Positions 1 through 6,626 of a DNA stretch of 11,717 nt are shown here, piece after piece (the stretch's first letter is position 1; every line of letters begins with the position of its first letter). Location: the NCBI GenBank assembly GCA_046483315.1, contig JAWODJ010000037.1, forward strand, positions 1 through 11,717, in the 5' to 3' direction. The notes under the pieces are model-generated. The model had not been told where the DNA came from. It ran no database searches and saw nothing but the letters and a program-made list of their open reading frames with translations. Position numbers and translations under genes: made by a program. The DNA is from PXAP01 sp046483315 (lineage in GTDB: Bacteria; Bacteroidota; Bacteroidia; Bacteroidales; PUMT01).

Positions 1-30
1 AGGTGGTTGGGTAGGGAAAAGCAGAATAAA

Positions 31-93
31 GAATTCAGAATATAGAATTCAGAATATAGGCAGTCAATCTCCTGTATTCTGTATTCTATATTC
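31..93. repeat. Tandem repeat plus imperfect long hairpin
   Basis: A 14-bp unit beginning GAATTCAG is present twice in tandem at 31-44 and 45-58. The DNA at 38-60 is an inverted repeat of 71-93 (21 of 23 positions pair) around a 10-nt spacer at 61-70, so it could fold into one long AT-rich hairpin. It lies immediately after the stop of the minus-strand 69-residue gene. It could end that transcript, but no clear T-run follows on that strand. It is more likely a dispersed intergenic repeat. Confidence 0.6.
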
Positions 94-102
94 CGCTTTC
101 CT

Positions 103-312
103 TCATTCCTCATCCGGTATCTTATAGACATCGAGTACGCCGGTGAGGTTTTTCAAGCGCTCCCGATCGATGCGGCGGGTGTCGCCGACGACGCCGAGGA
201 TGATCCGGTCGACGCCCGTTGATTGATGAAAATCACAATCCTGTTCCACCAAAAACTCTTTTACCTGCTCAACTTCCTCTTCAGTAGCATATTTTTTCAT
301 GATAACCAGCAT
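103..312 (-). CDS. Stand-alone DAHP-synthase ferredoxin-like (FXD) domain protein
   Basis: This 69-residue protein resembles the N-terminal ferredoxin-like domain that precedes the barrel in type I-beta DAHP synthases (aroF/aroG class), with the pattern V-I-M-K-x-x-A-T-E-E-E near the start and I-L-G-V-V-G-D near residues 38-44. In full enzymes the chain continues into a catalytic barrel of about 260 residues. Here it ends cleanly at a TGA after Pro-Asp-Glu-Glu, and noncoding repeat DNA follows, so no catalytic part exists. The start ATG lies 2 bp after the chorismate mutase stop, so the two are co-transcribed. In bacterial DAHP synthases this domain takes part in allosteric feedback. A separate regulatory subunit acting with a DAHP synthase or chorismate mutase elsewhere is inference; a truncated aroF is the alternative. 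Confidence 0.7.
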   Translation of the reverse strand: MLVIMKKYATEEEVEQVKEFLVEQDCDFHQSTGVDRIILGVVGDTRRIDRERLKNLTGVLDVYKIPDEE

Positions 313-314
313 AG

Positions 315-590
315 TTACTTGCTCCCTCTGGCGTGCGTTCTTTCCAGGCTACGGCTTTCATCAATGACCCGTTCAAACAGTCTGACGATGGCAGCGTTAT
401 CGAGGGGACCGGGGTTATTTTTGTGCATCCGTTCAAAAATCAGTTTTTCCCGTTTGGGGTCATAAATGGCAAGGTTCAGCTCTTTTTTAATCTCACCGAT
501 CTTCACCGCCAGGGCAGCGCGCTCATTAAAGATATTCAGCAACTGATCATCCAGCTGATTGATCCGTTCTCGTAGCTTGTCGATATCCAA
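315..590 (-). CDS. aroQ: Chorismate mutase, AroQ class, monofunctional
   Basis: This 91-residue all-helical protein should convert chorismate to prephenate, the committed step to phenylalanine and tyrosine, in the cytoplasm. It aligns with the mutase domain of E. coli PheA at a constant offset of 4. Arg7, Arg24, Lys35, Asp44, Arg47 and Glu48 match E. coli Arg11, Arg28, Lys39, Asp48, Arg51 and Glu52, the known substrate-binding set. The length is that of a free AroQ domain, with no prephenate dehydratase or DAHP synthase attached. The start ATG is 12 bp after the nadB fragment stop and the stop is 2 bp before the FXD-domain gene, so the three form one tight minus-strand unit. With nadB truncated upstream, the original promoter is probably lost or lies outside this DNA. 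Confidence 0.88.
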   Translation of the reverse strand: MDIDKLRERINQLDDQLLNIFNERAALAVKIGEIKKELNLAIYDPKREKLIFERMHKNNPGPLDNAAIVRLFERVIDESRSLERTHARGSK

Positions 591-602
591 AATTCAATCC
601 TT

Positions 603-1115
603 TTATTTGTTCGCAGTACCAGTCTGGCGCTTTGACTCTTTTATCATCGGGTTCAGTCCCCTGATGATGGTGTCGTGGAGAAAGTTTTCATCATCTTTTC
701 CCGGGTAATCGATGGTGTAATGCAGGCCGCGGCTCTCTTCGCGCATCAGGGCGCTTTGTACGATCAGCCGGGCAACGGTGGTGATATTGCGCAATTCGAT
801 GAGGTCAGAGGTCAGGAGAAAGTCCCAATAGTATTCGTTGATTTCCCGCTGGATGAGCTTGATGCGATTCATGGCACGTTGCAGCCGTTTGTTCGAACGG
901 ACAATGCCGACATAGTTCCACATGCAGCGCCGGATTTCATCCCAGTTGTGGGCAACGATCACCTCTTCGTCGCTGTCGGTGGCATCACCGTAGTCCCAGG
1001 AAGGAATGGCCGATGTTGGTGGCGGGGTTTGCTTTAGACGCGACAGACACAGGGTGGCGGCCTGATTGGCAAAGACGACACCTTCAAGCAGACTGTTGCT
1101 GGCCAGACGATTGGC
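603..1115 (-). pseudogene. nadB: nadB 3' fragment (L-aspartate oxidase C-terminal part)
   Basis: The frame encodes about 170 residues from the C-terminal part of L-aspartate oxidase, the FAD enzyme that starts NAD synthesis by oxidising aspartate to iminoaspartate. Homology begins abruptly at A-N-R-L-A-S-N-S-L-L-E-G, which in the family is preceded by G-x-H-G and about 370 residues of FAD- and substrate-binding sequence, all missing here. The helical C-terminal region follows (H-N-W-D-E-I-R-R, then M-W-N-Y-V-G-I-V-R-S, and the R-L-I-V-Q-S-A-L-M-R-E-E-S-R-G signature). The open frame runs back to an ATG at 1160, but the codons from 1116 to 1160 are antisense to the neighbouring sulfurtransferase and show no NadB similarity. 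The fragment cannot bind FAD and should be inactive. Confidence 0.85.
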
Positions 1116-1136
1116 TTGTTTATTATCACTTTGTTG
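1113..1136. other. Head-to-head junction of two truncated genes
   Basis: Recognisable nadB (minus) stops at about 1115 and recognisable sulfurtransferase (plus) starts at about 1116-1136. Both genes have lost their 5' ends at the same point, and there is no intergenic DNA between them. No insertion-sequence end or clear target duplication is visible here. This is either a deletion/inversion breakpoint or a join made during assembly. Confidence 0.75.
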
Positions 1137-2122
1137 ATGAATGGACTGTTGATCCTTCATTGCCGGTGCAGAAGCTGGAAAGGTATAACCAGCTTGTTTC
1201 TCCCGGATGGCTCAACAGCCTTATTTCGGGTGGCAGACCGCCGCATTACGACAACGATAAATTCCGTATAGTCCATGCCCATTACCGTAACCGTGACGCG
1301 TACCTGAGCGGACATATACCGGGGGCCATAGACATTGATACGCTTGAACTTGAGGCGCCCGAAACATGGAACCGGCGTTCGCCGGCGGAGCTGAAAAGTG
1401 CACTGGAGAGACATGGGATAAATTCAGATACCACCGTGATAATGTATGGCAAATTTATGCACCCCGATAATAATGACCCTTTCCCGGGTAGCGCTGCTGG
1501 TGACATAGGAGCCATACGTTGTGCTTTTATAATGATGTATGCAGGTGTCAGGGATGTCAGGGTGCTTAACGGAGGCTTTCAGTCATGGACAGATGCCGGG
1601 TATGATGTTTCCTTTAACGATGAGCCAAAACAACCTGCCCGGGAATTTGGTGCTTTAATTCCGGGGCGGCCGGAACTGGCAGTTGACACACCCCGGGCAA
1701 AGGAGATGTTGATATCGTCTGACAGTGAACTGGTGTGTGTAAGATCCTGGCCGGAGTATATTGGCCAGGTAAGCGGGTACAATTATATTGAACCTAAGGG
1801 GAGGATACCGGGTGCCGTTTTTGCAGATTGCGGTTCTGATGCGTACCATATGGAAAACTACCGGAATTTTGACCATACTACCAGGGAGTTTCATGAGGTA
1901 GCGGCCATATGGAGGGCCAGCGGGATCACTCCCGATAAGCACCTTGCCTTTTACTGCGGGACAGGTTGGCGCGGAAGTGAAGCCTGGTTCAACGCATGGC
2001 TGATGGGATGGCCCAGGGTATCGATCTATGACGGTGGCTGGTTCGAATGGAGCAGCGACCCCGGAAACCCTTTTGAAACGGGTATCCCCGCCGAACTTGC
2101 CGATCAGGCCGAAAGAAAATGA
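1115..2122 (+). CDS. eanB: EanB-like ergothioneine-forming sulfurtransferase, 5'-truncated
   Basis: This multi-domain rhodanese-fold sulfurtransferase would transfer persulfide sulfur to hercynine to make ergothioneine without oxygen, as EanB of Chlorobium limicola does. The first visible rhodanese domain (about 1185-1600) has no cysteine in its loop and is structural. The second (about 1660-2090) carries Tyr-Cys-Gly-Thr-Gly-Trp-Arg, with the Cys codon at 1955-1957. Taking that Cys as EanB Cys412, the Tyr codon at 1778-1780 falls exactly on EanB Tyr353, and the Thr and Trp of the loop on 414 and 416; these positions are from memory of EanB structural work. The frame is open back to 1013, but codons before 1115 are antisense to nadB. 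About 130 N-terminal residues are missing relative to EanB. The methyltransferase gene follows after 20 bp. A generic thiosulfate sulfurtransferase is the alternative. Confidence 0.8.
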   Translation, partial: LVYYHFVDEWTVDPSLPVQKLERYNQLVSPGWLNSLISGGRPPHYDNDKFRIVHAHYRNRDAYLSGHIPGAIDIDTLELEAPETWNRRSPAELKSALERHGINSDTTVIMYGKFMHPDNNDPFPGSAAGDIGAIRCAFIMMYAGVRDVRVLNGGFQSWTDAGYDVSFNDEPKQPAREFGALIPGRPELAVDTPRAKEMLISSDSELVCVRSWPEYIGQVSGYNYIEPKGRIPGAVFADCGSDAYHMENYRNFDHTTREFHEVAAIWRASGITPDKHLAFYCGTGWRGSEAWFNAWLMGWPRVSIYDGGWFEWSSDPGNPFETGIPAELADQAERK

Positions 2123-2142
2123 TTATTTTTAATAAAATCTGA

Positions 2143-3141
2143 ATGGAGAACACAGACATACTGATTGCACCTGAGAAAAAGATCACTCTCAGCAACTGCC
2201 TTCCTCCACCGAACAGTGAAGAGACGGTTGCAGAAATAATTCAAGGGATAAACTCGGTACCCCCTTATATCCCGAGCCGGTTCTTCTATGACGGTACCGG
2301 CTCTGCCCTTTTTGAAGAGATTGCCAGGTTACCGGAGTATTATCCGACCCGGACGGAAAAGGCAATTTTAAGGGAGAACGCTGATGTAATTACCGGCGAT
2401 CTTGAAAATACAGACATTGTTGAGCTGGGAAGCGGCGACTGCTCCAAGATATCAATTCTGTTTGATGCCATACCTGCTGAAAGGAGAGAGACAATCAGTT
2501 ATATTCCGGTAGATGTCAGCCAGGCGGCAATCGTCAAATCCGCCGAAACGCTTTCGCGGAAATATCCGGAGATCTCAATCCACGGAATGCTTGCCGATTT
2601 TTTAAAGCATCTTGGTGATATTCCCGGAGAAAACCGGAAGATTATTTGCTTTTTCGGCAGCACTATCGGGAACCTGGACCCAGTGCAAACATCGCGCTTC
2701 CTTTTGAATATCAGCAGTGAGATGCGGGAGGGTGATCAGCTGCTGCTCGGACTGGATATGGTAAAAGATATAAGGGTACTGGAAGATGCCTATAACGATT
2801 CGCAGAAAGTTACTGCAGCATTTAACAAAAACATTTTAAATGTTGTAAACGGGTATGCAAAAACCAACTTCGATCCCCGGCTTTTTGATCATCTTGCGTT
2901 TTACAACAAGGCGGAGAGCAGGATAGAGATGCATCTGAAGGCTATGAAGGAAATGGATATTACCTCACCATATCTCCCGGCGTCCGTTAATTTGGAGAAA
3001 GGAGAGACTATCCACACCGAGAATTCGCGTAAGTTCACTTCCGGCGATATCCGGGAAATTTCCGGGCTAACCGGGCTGAAGCTAAACGAGGTTTACTCAG
3101 ATAACCGAAGATGGTTCAGTCTGCTTCACTTGGTCAAGTAG
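2143..3141 (+). CDS. eanA: L-histidine N-alpha-methyltransferase (EgtD/EanA)
   Basis: This 332-residue SAM-dependent enzyme (Methyltransf_33 family; usual length about 320) converts histidine to hercynine (trimethylhistidine), the first step of ergothioneine synthesis. Visible motifs are F-F-Y-D-G-T-G-S at 47-54, E-Y-Y-P-T-R at 65-70, the SAM loop E-L-G-S-G at 94-98, G-S-T-I-G-N at 172-177 and T-E-N-S at 292-295. With a constant offset of 11 from mycobacterial EgtD, Tyr67, Asn177, Tyr217, Glu293 and Ser295 match the histidine-binding Tyr56, Asn166, Tyr206, Glu282 and Ser284, so specificity should be kept. The gene starts 20 bp after the EanB-like gene, and no EgtB or EgtE gene is present in this window. 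That pairing, rather than sequence alone, favours the name EanA over EgtD. Confidence 0.92.
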   Translation: MENTDILIAPEKKITLSNCLPPPNSEETVAEIIQGINSVPPYIPSRFFYDGTGSALFEEIARLPEYYPTRTEKAILRENADVITGDLENTDIVELGSGDCSKISILFDAIPAERRETISYIPVDVSQAAIVKSAETLSRKYPEISIHGMLADFLKHLGDIPGENRKIICFFGSTIGNLDPVQTSRFLLNISSEMREGDQLLLGLDMVKDIRVLEDAYNDSQKVTAAFNKNILNVVNGYAKTNFDPRLFDHLAFYNKAESRIEMHLKAMKEMDITSPYLPASVNLEKGETIHTENSRKFTSGDIREISGLTGLKLNEVYSDNRRWFSLLHLVK

Positions 3142-3150
3142 TTGGAATTA

Positions 3151-3180
3151 TTTACAAAGGGGTTAAGTCCTTCTTGTAAA
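3151..3180 (+). terminator. Hairpin just after the eanA stop
   Basis: TTTACAA (3151-3157) pairs with TTGTAAA (3174-3180), and AGG/CCT extend the stem inside it with a two-base bulge. It starts 9 bp after the methyltransferase stop. No T-run follows, so it may act as an mRNA 3'-end stabiliser rather than a strict intrinsic terminator. Confidence 0.35.
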
Positions 3181-3228
3181 GTGGCTAAGATTCCCGGTTT
3201 CCTGGTTAAAAAATTATATGTATAGCTT

Positions 3229-3270
3229 AATACCCCGGAACATTATAACAGGAGGGGTATTTGATTTTTG
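3229..3270 (+). terminator. GC-cored hairpin with T-rich tail
   Basis: AATACCCC (3229-3236) pairs perfectly with GGGGTATT (3254-3261) around a 17-nt loop and is followed by TGATTTTTG. It lies between eanA and the FMN reductase gene. It could end the ean transcript or form part of the reductase 5' leader. Confidence 0.4.
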
Positions 3271-3300
3271 AGTTTAATCACAAATAATTGATTTAAGATT

Positions 3301-3879
3301 ATGGAATTGACTATCAGTATCATTTACGGGTCAGTACGGACTGACCGGCAGGGCATAAAAGCCGCCAGGTTTCTCGAAAAGAAACTAAAAGGGAGAAATA
3401 TCAACACCCATTTTATTGACCCGAAGGAGTATCAGCTTCCCTTTCTTGACAAGATGTACAAGGAATATGAGCCGGGCCGGGCGCCTGCCACTATGGAAAA
3501 ACTTGCAGGTTTTTTTAATGGCAGTGACGGCTTCCTGGTCGTTACGGGCGAATATAACCACAGCATTCCCCCGGCATTGAAGAACCTGCTGGATCATTTC
3601 CAGGCTGAATACTTTTTTAAGCCGTCGGCGATAGCTTCCTACTCTGCAGGTACATTCGGCGGGGTAAGAGCTTCGGTGCATCTGAGGGCAATCCTGGGGG
3701 AGCTTGGCATGCCCGCTATCTCATCCATGCTGCCTTTTCCGGTAATCGGCGACCTGTTCGATAATGACCTCAATCCTAAAAATGAGAGAGTTAATTCATC
3801 GACAGAAAGATTTATAGATGAGTTCGTTTGGTATGCAGAAGCCTTTAAAAATCAAAGGGGGAAGGGACTTCCCTATTGA
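3301..3879 (+). CDS. NAD(P)H-dependent FMN reductase / NADPH quinone reductase family
   Basis: This 192-residue flavodoxin-fold protein (FMN_red family) is a soluble cytoplasmic FMN enzyme that would reduce flavin, quinones or azo/nitro compounds with NAD(P)H. The FMN phosphate loop is Gly10-Ser-Val-Arg13. The family signature Gly-Glu-Tyr-Asn-His-Ser lies at 83-88, followed by I-P-P-A-L-K-N-L-L-D, and the second flavin loop S-Y-S-A-G-T-F-G-G is at 113-121. The length is typical. It lies 159 bp after eanA with two hairpins between them, so it is probably a separate transcript. The physiological substrate cannot be read from the sequence. A role in keeping a thiol or flavin redox pool reduced would suit the sulfur-rich neighbourhood but is inference. 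Confidence 0.85.
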   Translation: MELTISIIYGSVRTDRQGIKAARFLEKKLKGRNINTHFIDPKEYQLPFLDKMYKEYEPGRAPATMEKLAGFFNGSDGFLVVTGEYNHSIPPALKNLLDHFQAEYFFKPSAIASYSAGTFGGVRASVHLRAILGELGMPAISSMLPFPVIGDLFDNDLNPKNERVNSSTERFIDEFVWYAEAFKNQRGKGLPY

Positions 3880-3967
3880 ACCCTTCAAGTGTATATTCTA
3901 ATTCATTTAACTCTCCTATCTGCAGAGCAATGAATCACTGATATAAGTTGGAAAACCAAGTATTCGA

Positions 3968-4585
3968 ATGAATGAGGTAATTCTTCACTTTGCCCTTGGA
4001 TTTATCGCTGCCGTTATCGGGGCAGTGCCATTCGGGCTTGTGAACCTCTCGGTGGTCGACAGCACTCTGAGTCGTGGTGAACGGGCAGCATTTCTGGTGA
4101 GTGCAGGGGCAACCCTCATTGAATTTGTCTTTGTGCTATTGGCCGTTTTTCTGGGAAGCAGATTGGCCGGTTACATCGAAAACAATCAATGGATAGAATT
4201 TTTTATTCTCCTGGTCCTGCTGGCAGCCGGCATCTCTTTTTTTCGAAGAAAAAATAAGGCTACAGGTAAGAAAGTATTTATAATGCCTGCCTTTGTAAAA
4301 GGAATGTTTTTGAACATTCTTAGTGTCCAGGTTTTGCTCTACTGGTTTGTTGCGGTGGCATTCCTGCAGGCCAACAGCCAGATTGTATTTACACAGGAGT
4401 GTATTATCTCCTTTACCATGGCAGTTGTGCTTGGAAAGATGCTTACCCTGCTTTTTTACAGATTGCTTGCAAAAAAGATCAAATCGAAATCGTCTGTTAT
4501 TGCAAGAAATATCAATTATATTATCGGAACAATTATGGTTGGGCTTGCTGCAATACAGCTTTTAAAAATTCTGGTTTTCCAGTAA
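3968..4585 (+). CDS. LysE/RhtB-family small-molecule exporter
   Basis: This 205-residue inner-membrane protein has about six hydrophobic segments, near residues 5-27, 40-63, 75-92, 110-133, 143-166 and 182-203, matching the LysE/RhtB amino-acid exporter family in length and topology. The usual Pro-Gly-Pro turn of the first helix is replaced by Pro21-Phe-Gly-Leu-Val-Asn26, a divergence seen in some Bacteroidota members. A basic loop (Arg-Arg-Lys-Asn-Lys) lies near residues 93-97. It follows the FMN reductase by 88 bp on the same strand. The family exports amino acids and derivatives by proton exchange. The cargo is not predictable, although a histidine-derived compound is conceivable given eanA upstream. 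Confidence 0.75.
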   Translation: MNEVILHFALGFIAAVIGAVPFGLVNLSVVDSTLSRGERAAFLVSAGATLIEFVFVLLAVFLGSRLAGYIENNQWIEFFILLVLLAAGISFFRRKNKATGKKVFIMPAFVKGMFLNILSVQVLLYWFVAVAFLQANSQIVFTQECIISFTMAVVLGKMLTLLFYRLLAKKIKSKSSVIARNINYIIGTIMVGLAAIQLLKILVFQ

Positions 4586-4605
4586 TCTTAAGGTTACAAC
4601 TTCAT

Positions 4606-4646
4606 GCTTATTTCTACAGATGCTCCCCATAAGCTGTTTTTAATTT
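4606..4646 (+). terminator. Possible terminator after the LysE-family gene
   Basis: GCTTAT (4606-4611) pairs with ATAAGC (4629-4634) around a 17-nt loop and is followed by TGTTTTTAATTT. It starts 20 bp after the LysE stop. The stem is short, so support is modest. Confidence 0.4.
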
Positions 4647-4833
4647 GAAATTACATCGATATCTTTCCGGGTTAATAAATATTCGGAATTAAAAGATAAC
4701 TTCATCTGGAAGCAGTAATTTTATGTTATGTTGTTAACAGTTAAATGCACCTGAACAAATCCAGCATAATTTGTATACCGGTAATGTTGGATGCCTGAAA
4801 TGCATTTTAATACGTGTTTATTAATAATTGACA

Positions 4834-5634
4834 ATGAAAAGAATGACCCATGTATTCATATTCCTTGCAGTGCTTTACGGAATCATAATTATCTTTTTCT
4901 ATTTATTTCAAACCGCGTTGTTGTTTTTCCCACAACCCCTTTTTTCCCGTGTTGAGTTGAATGAAAAAACGGAAGAAGTAAAAATACAGTCCTTCGATGG
5001 CAATTTGCTGCACGGATGGCTTTGCCATGATAACGATCGTGGAACTCAAAAGCTTATCATTTATTTTGGGGGCAATGCAGAAGAGGTTTCACATATGCTA
5101 TCTCTGGCATCCAGGTTTGATGGATGGGCGATGCTGCTGATAAATTATCCTGGTTATGGCAGAAGTGAGGGAAGGCCGGGGCAAGATAGCTTTTACAATG
5201 CAGCACTGTCCATTTACGACTATGCAACTGAAAGGGATGATATCGACAGTGACAATATTGTGCTGATGGGCCGGAGTATTGGTTCCGCATCAGCAATCTA
5301 TCTGGCTCATGAAAGAAAAGTAAAATCATTGATTTTGGTCTCTCCTTTTGAAAGCATTCGTGCGGTTGCAAAATCAAAGTTACCTTTCCTGCCTGTCAAT
5401 CTGATTCTGCGACATAAATTTTCTTCTAAAAAATATGCAGCCAATGTCAATGTCCCTTTACTGGCATTTTATGGTACCGCCGATAATATAATCCCGCCAA
5501 TACACAGCAAAAAACTTGCAGAATACTGGAGAGGTGAAAAAAGACTTGTTAAGCTATCCTCCTTTGGCCACAATGATATTTTTAACAGTGATCAGCTATG
5601 GGAAGAAACAGATGAGTTTTTAAAAACAAGGTAG
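4834..5634 (+). CDS. Membrane-anchored alpha/beta hydrolase (BEM46/ABHD13-like)
   Basis: This 266-residue serine hydrolase has an N-terminal hydrophobic anchor (about residues 5-30). The nucleophile elbow is Gly-Arg-Ser148-Ile-Gly, the acid Asp217 (in F-Y-G-T-A-D-N) and the base His246 (in S-F-G-H-N-D), a complete catalytic triad. The oxyanion region is near Y-F-G-G-N-A at 77-82, and N-Y-P-G-Y-G-R-S-E-G is typical of the BEM46/YfhR/ABHD13 group. I use the ATG at 4834; an in-frame TTG two codons upstream is less likely. The protein probably sits on the inner membrane with its hydrolase domain on one face. Its substrate (ester, lipid or peptide) is unknown. It stands alone, preceded by 248 bp of AT-rich DNA and convergent with the PIN toxin gene. 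Confidence 0.82.
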   Translation: MKRMTHVFIFLAVLYGIIIIFFYLFQTALLFFPQPLFSRVELNEKTEEVKIQSFDGNLLHGWLCHDNDRGTQKLIIYFGGNAEEVSHMLSLASRFDGWAMLLINYPGYGRSEGRPGQDSFYNAALSIYDYATERDDIDSDNIVLMGRSIGSASAIYLAHERKVKSLILVSPFESIRAVAKSKLPFLPVNLILRHKFSSKKYAANVNVPLLAFYGTADNIIPPIHSKKLAEYWRGEKRLVKLSSFGHNDIFNSDQLWEETDEFLKTR

Positions 5635-5720
5635 GTAGAAAAAAGTGACGAAGTTTTTGTATAGTTTAGGAAATTGCCGGGGGTACCAAATTATATATAA
5701 ACTTATGGAGTGAATATTTT

Positions 5721-6146
5721 TCAGCGGCTGGCAGTTATTGTTTTTATGTAGTTTTCAGGTGTCAATACACCAATTTCACTTTTTAAATAATCTTTAACAT
5801 TACGCGTAATAATTACGTCAATAAATCCTGCCCTGTTTGCAGCAAAATTTTGCAGAGCATCTTCAAAGTCTTTAAAGCCTGAATTCAGGGCTTGAATAAC
5901 AGTTTCTCTGTCCATGGAAAGGATATCCAGTAGTGTCAATAATTTTCGTAACTTTTCAATTACTTTTTCATGCCTGGCAACCTGTCTGAGGAGGTAATAG
6001 GTATTACTGTATATAACCGGAGTAATAAATCCTTTTATTTTTCTGGATTCGCACAAAGAGAAAAGTTGTGATGCCTGATCAGAAAAAGGTTTTCTGTCAA
6101 AAAAGAAATCAAGTATCACATCGGTGTCAACCAATACATTATCCAT
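5721..6146 (-). CDS. PIN-domain ribonuclease toxin
   Basis: This 141-residue PIN-fold protein is likely the toxin of a type II toxin-antitoxin pair, cutting RNA with metal ions held by acidic residues. The N-terminal Val-Asp7-Thr-Asp9 gives the first metal ligand. F-E-D96-A-L-Q and the C-terminal I-I-T-R-N-V-K-D119-Y supply the other conserved acidic positions, so the active site appears intact. I place the start at the ATG at 6146, 1 bp after the antitoxin stop, because PIN homology begins there. The frame is open up to an ATG at 6197, but that extension overlaps the antitoxin. An AAGGAGG inside the 3' end of the antitoxin gene lies about 22 nt before the start. Translational coupling to the antitoxin is likely. 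Confidence 0.85.
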   Translation of the reverse strand: MDNVLVDTDVILDFFFDRKPFSDQASQLFSLCESRKIKGFITPVIYSNTYYLLRQVARHEKVIEKLRKLLTLLDILSMDRETVIQALNSGFKDFEDALQNFAANRAGFIDVIITRNVKDYLKSEIGVLTPENYIKTITASR

Positions 6147-6147
6147 G

Positions 6148-6396
6148 CTAAAGATATTTTTCTGATAACCTCCTTGAAAGTTCTTTCTTATAATCATAGT
6201 CTTGAGGCGCTTTAAAGGAGCCCTTTAATGATTTGATCAAAGGAGTTAATTTAATATCAGGGTTATCCTGTTCTTTGGTTATTACCTTTAAGTAATTTTC
6301 AACAATGTCCGATAAACTATTATTTTTCTCCCTGGCATATTTTTTAGCCCTGTCTATTACAGTCTTTTCAATTGTTAATGTCAGTTTTGTGTTCAT
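6148..6396 (-). CDS. DUF6364-family antitoxin, ribbon-helix-helix type
   Basis: This 82-residue protein has N-terminal M-N-T-K-L-T-L-T-I-E-K (the DNA-contacting strand of a ribbon-helix-helix fold) and the helices V-I-D-R-A-K-K-Y-A and S-L-S-D-I-V-E-N-Y-L, the pattern of DUF6364 antitoxins that accompany PIN toxins in Bacteroidota. The C-terminal part (about residues 45-82) is polar and probably wraps the toxin. Antitoxin-first order and the 1-bp gap to the toxin gene are typical. Such antitoxins repress their own promoter as dimers. ACGTGT-type repeats at 6424-6430 and 6473-6482, upstream of this gene, are candidate operators. Confidence 0.8.
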   Translation of the reverse strand: MNTKLTLTIEKTVIDRAKKYAREKNNSLSDIVENYLKVITKEQDNPDIKLTPLIKSLKGSFKAPQDYDYKKELSRRLSEKYL

Positions 6397-6423
6397 AACA
6401 CTTCTTTATTTTTATTTATTAAT

Positions 6424-6482
6424 ACGTGTGAATTTTGTAAATATTTTTGACCCGTACAAATAAATTTAATGGTACACGTGTA
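6424..6482 (-). promoter_or_regulatory. Candidate TA operator: ACGTGT repeats and palindrome
   Basis: The 10-bp perfect palindrome TACACGTGTA lies at 6473-6482 and a related ACGTGTG at 6424-6430, bracketing the likely promoter of the antitoxin-toxin pair. A further ACGTGTAA is at 6584-6591, 36 bp before the secreted DsrE gene, and ACGTGTTT is at 4812-4819, upstream of the hydrolase. Paired short sites of this kind are what a ribbon-helix-helix repressor would bind. The assignment is inference. Confidence 0.4.
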
Positions 6483-6626
6483 ATTTCATGAGCTGCATAA
6501 GGATGCTATTAGGTTTAATTTCCCCGTCAGGGTGTATCAATCTAAGCAAATGCTTGGTTTTTTTTAAATAATGCAAACATTTTACGTGTAACATTGTTAT
6601 TGATATTGTATAAAACATAAACCGTT

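Noticed and set aside
1..93. CRISPR array or mobile-element end at the left edge
   Set aside because: The repeats are 14 bp in direct tandem without spacers, and no transposase or cas gene is present.
675..1037. Plus-strand open frame of 120 codons
   Set aside because: It is the antisense shadow of the nadB fragment with no recognisable domain.
1013..1114. N-terminal 34 codons of the open frame leading into the sulfurtransferase
   Set aside because: They are antisense to well-conserved nadB codons and show no rhodanese-like sequence; the frame is open by chance.
4586..4833. Possible small gene or RNA between the LysE-family and hydrolase genes
   Set aside because: No conserved frame or recognisable RNA fold was found; the open frames here are out-of-frame extensions from the LysE gene.
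6147..6197. Longer PIN toxin start at 6197
   Set aside because: It would overlap the antitoxin by about 50 bp; the PIN domain begins at the ATG at 6146.
6543..6568. CTAAGC/GCTTGG mini-hairpin followed by a T-run as a terminator
   Set aside because: The stem is only six pairs with one wobble, and no plus-strand gene lies directly upstream that it could end.
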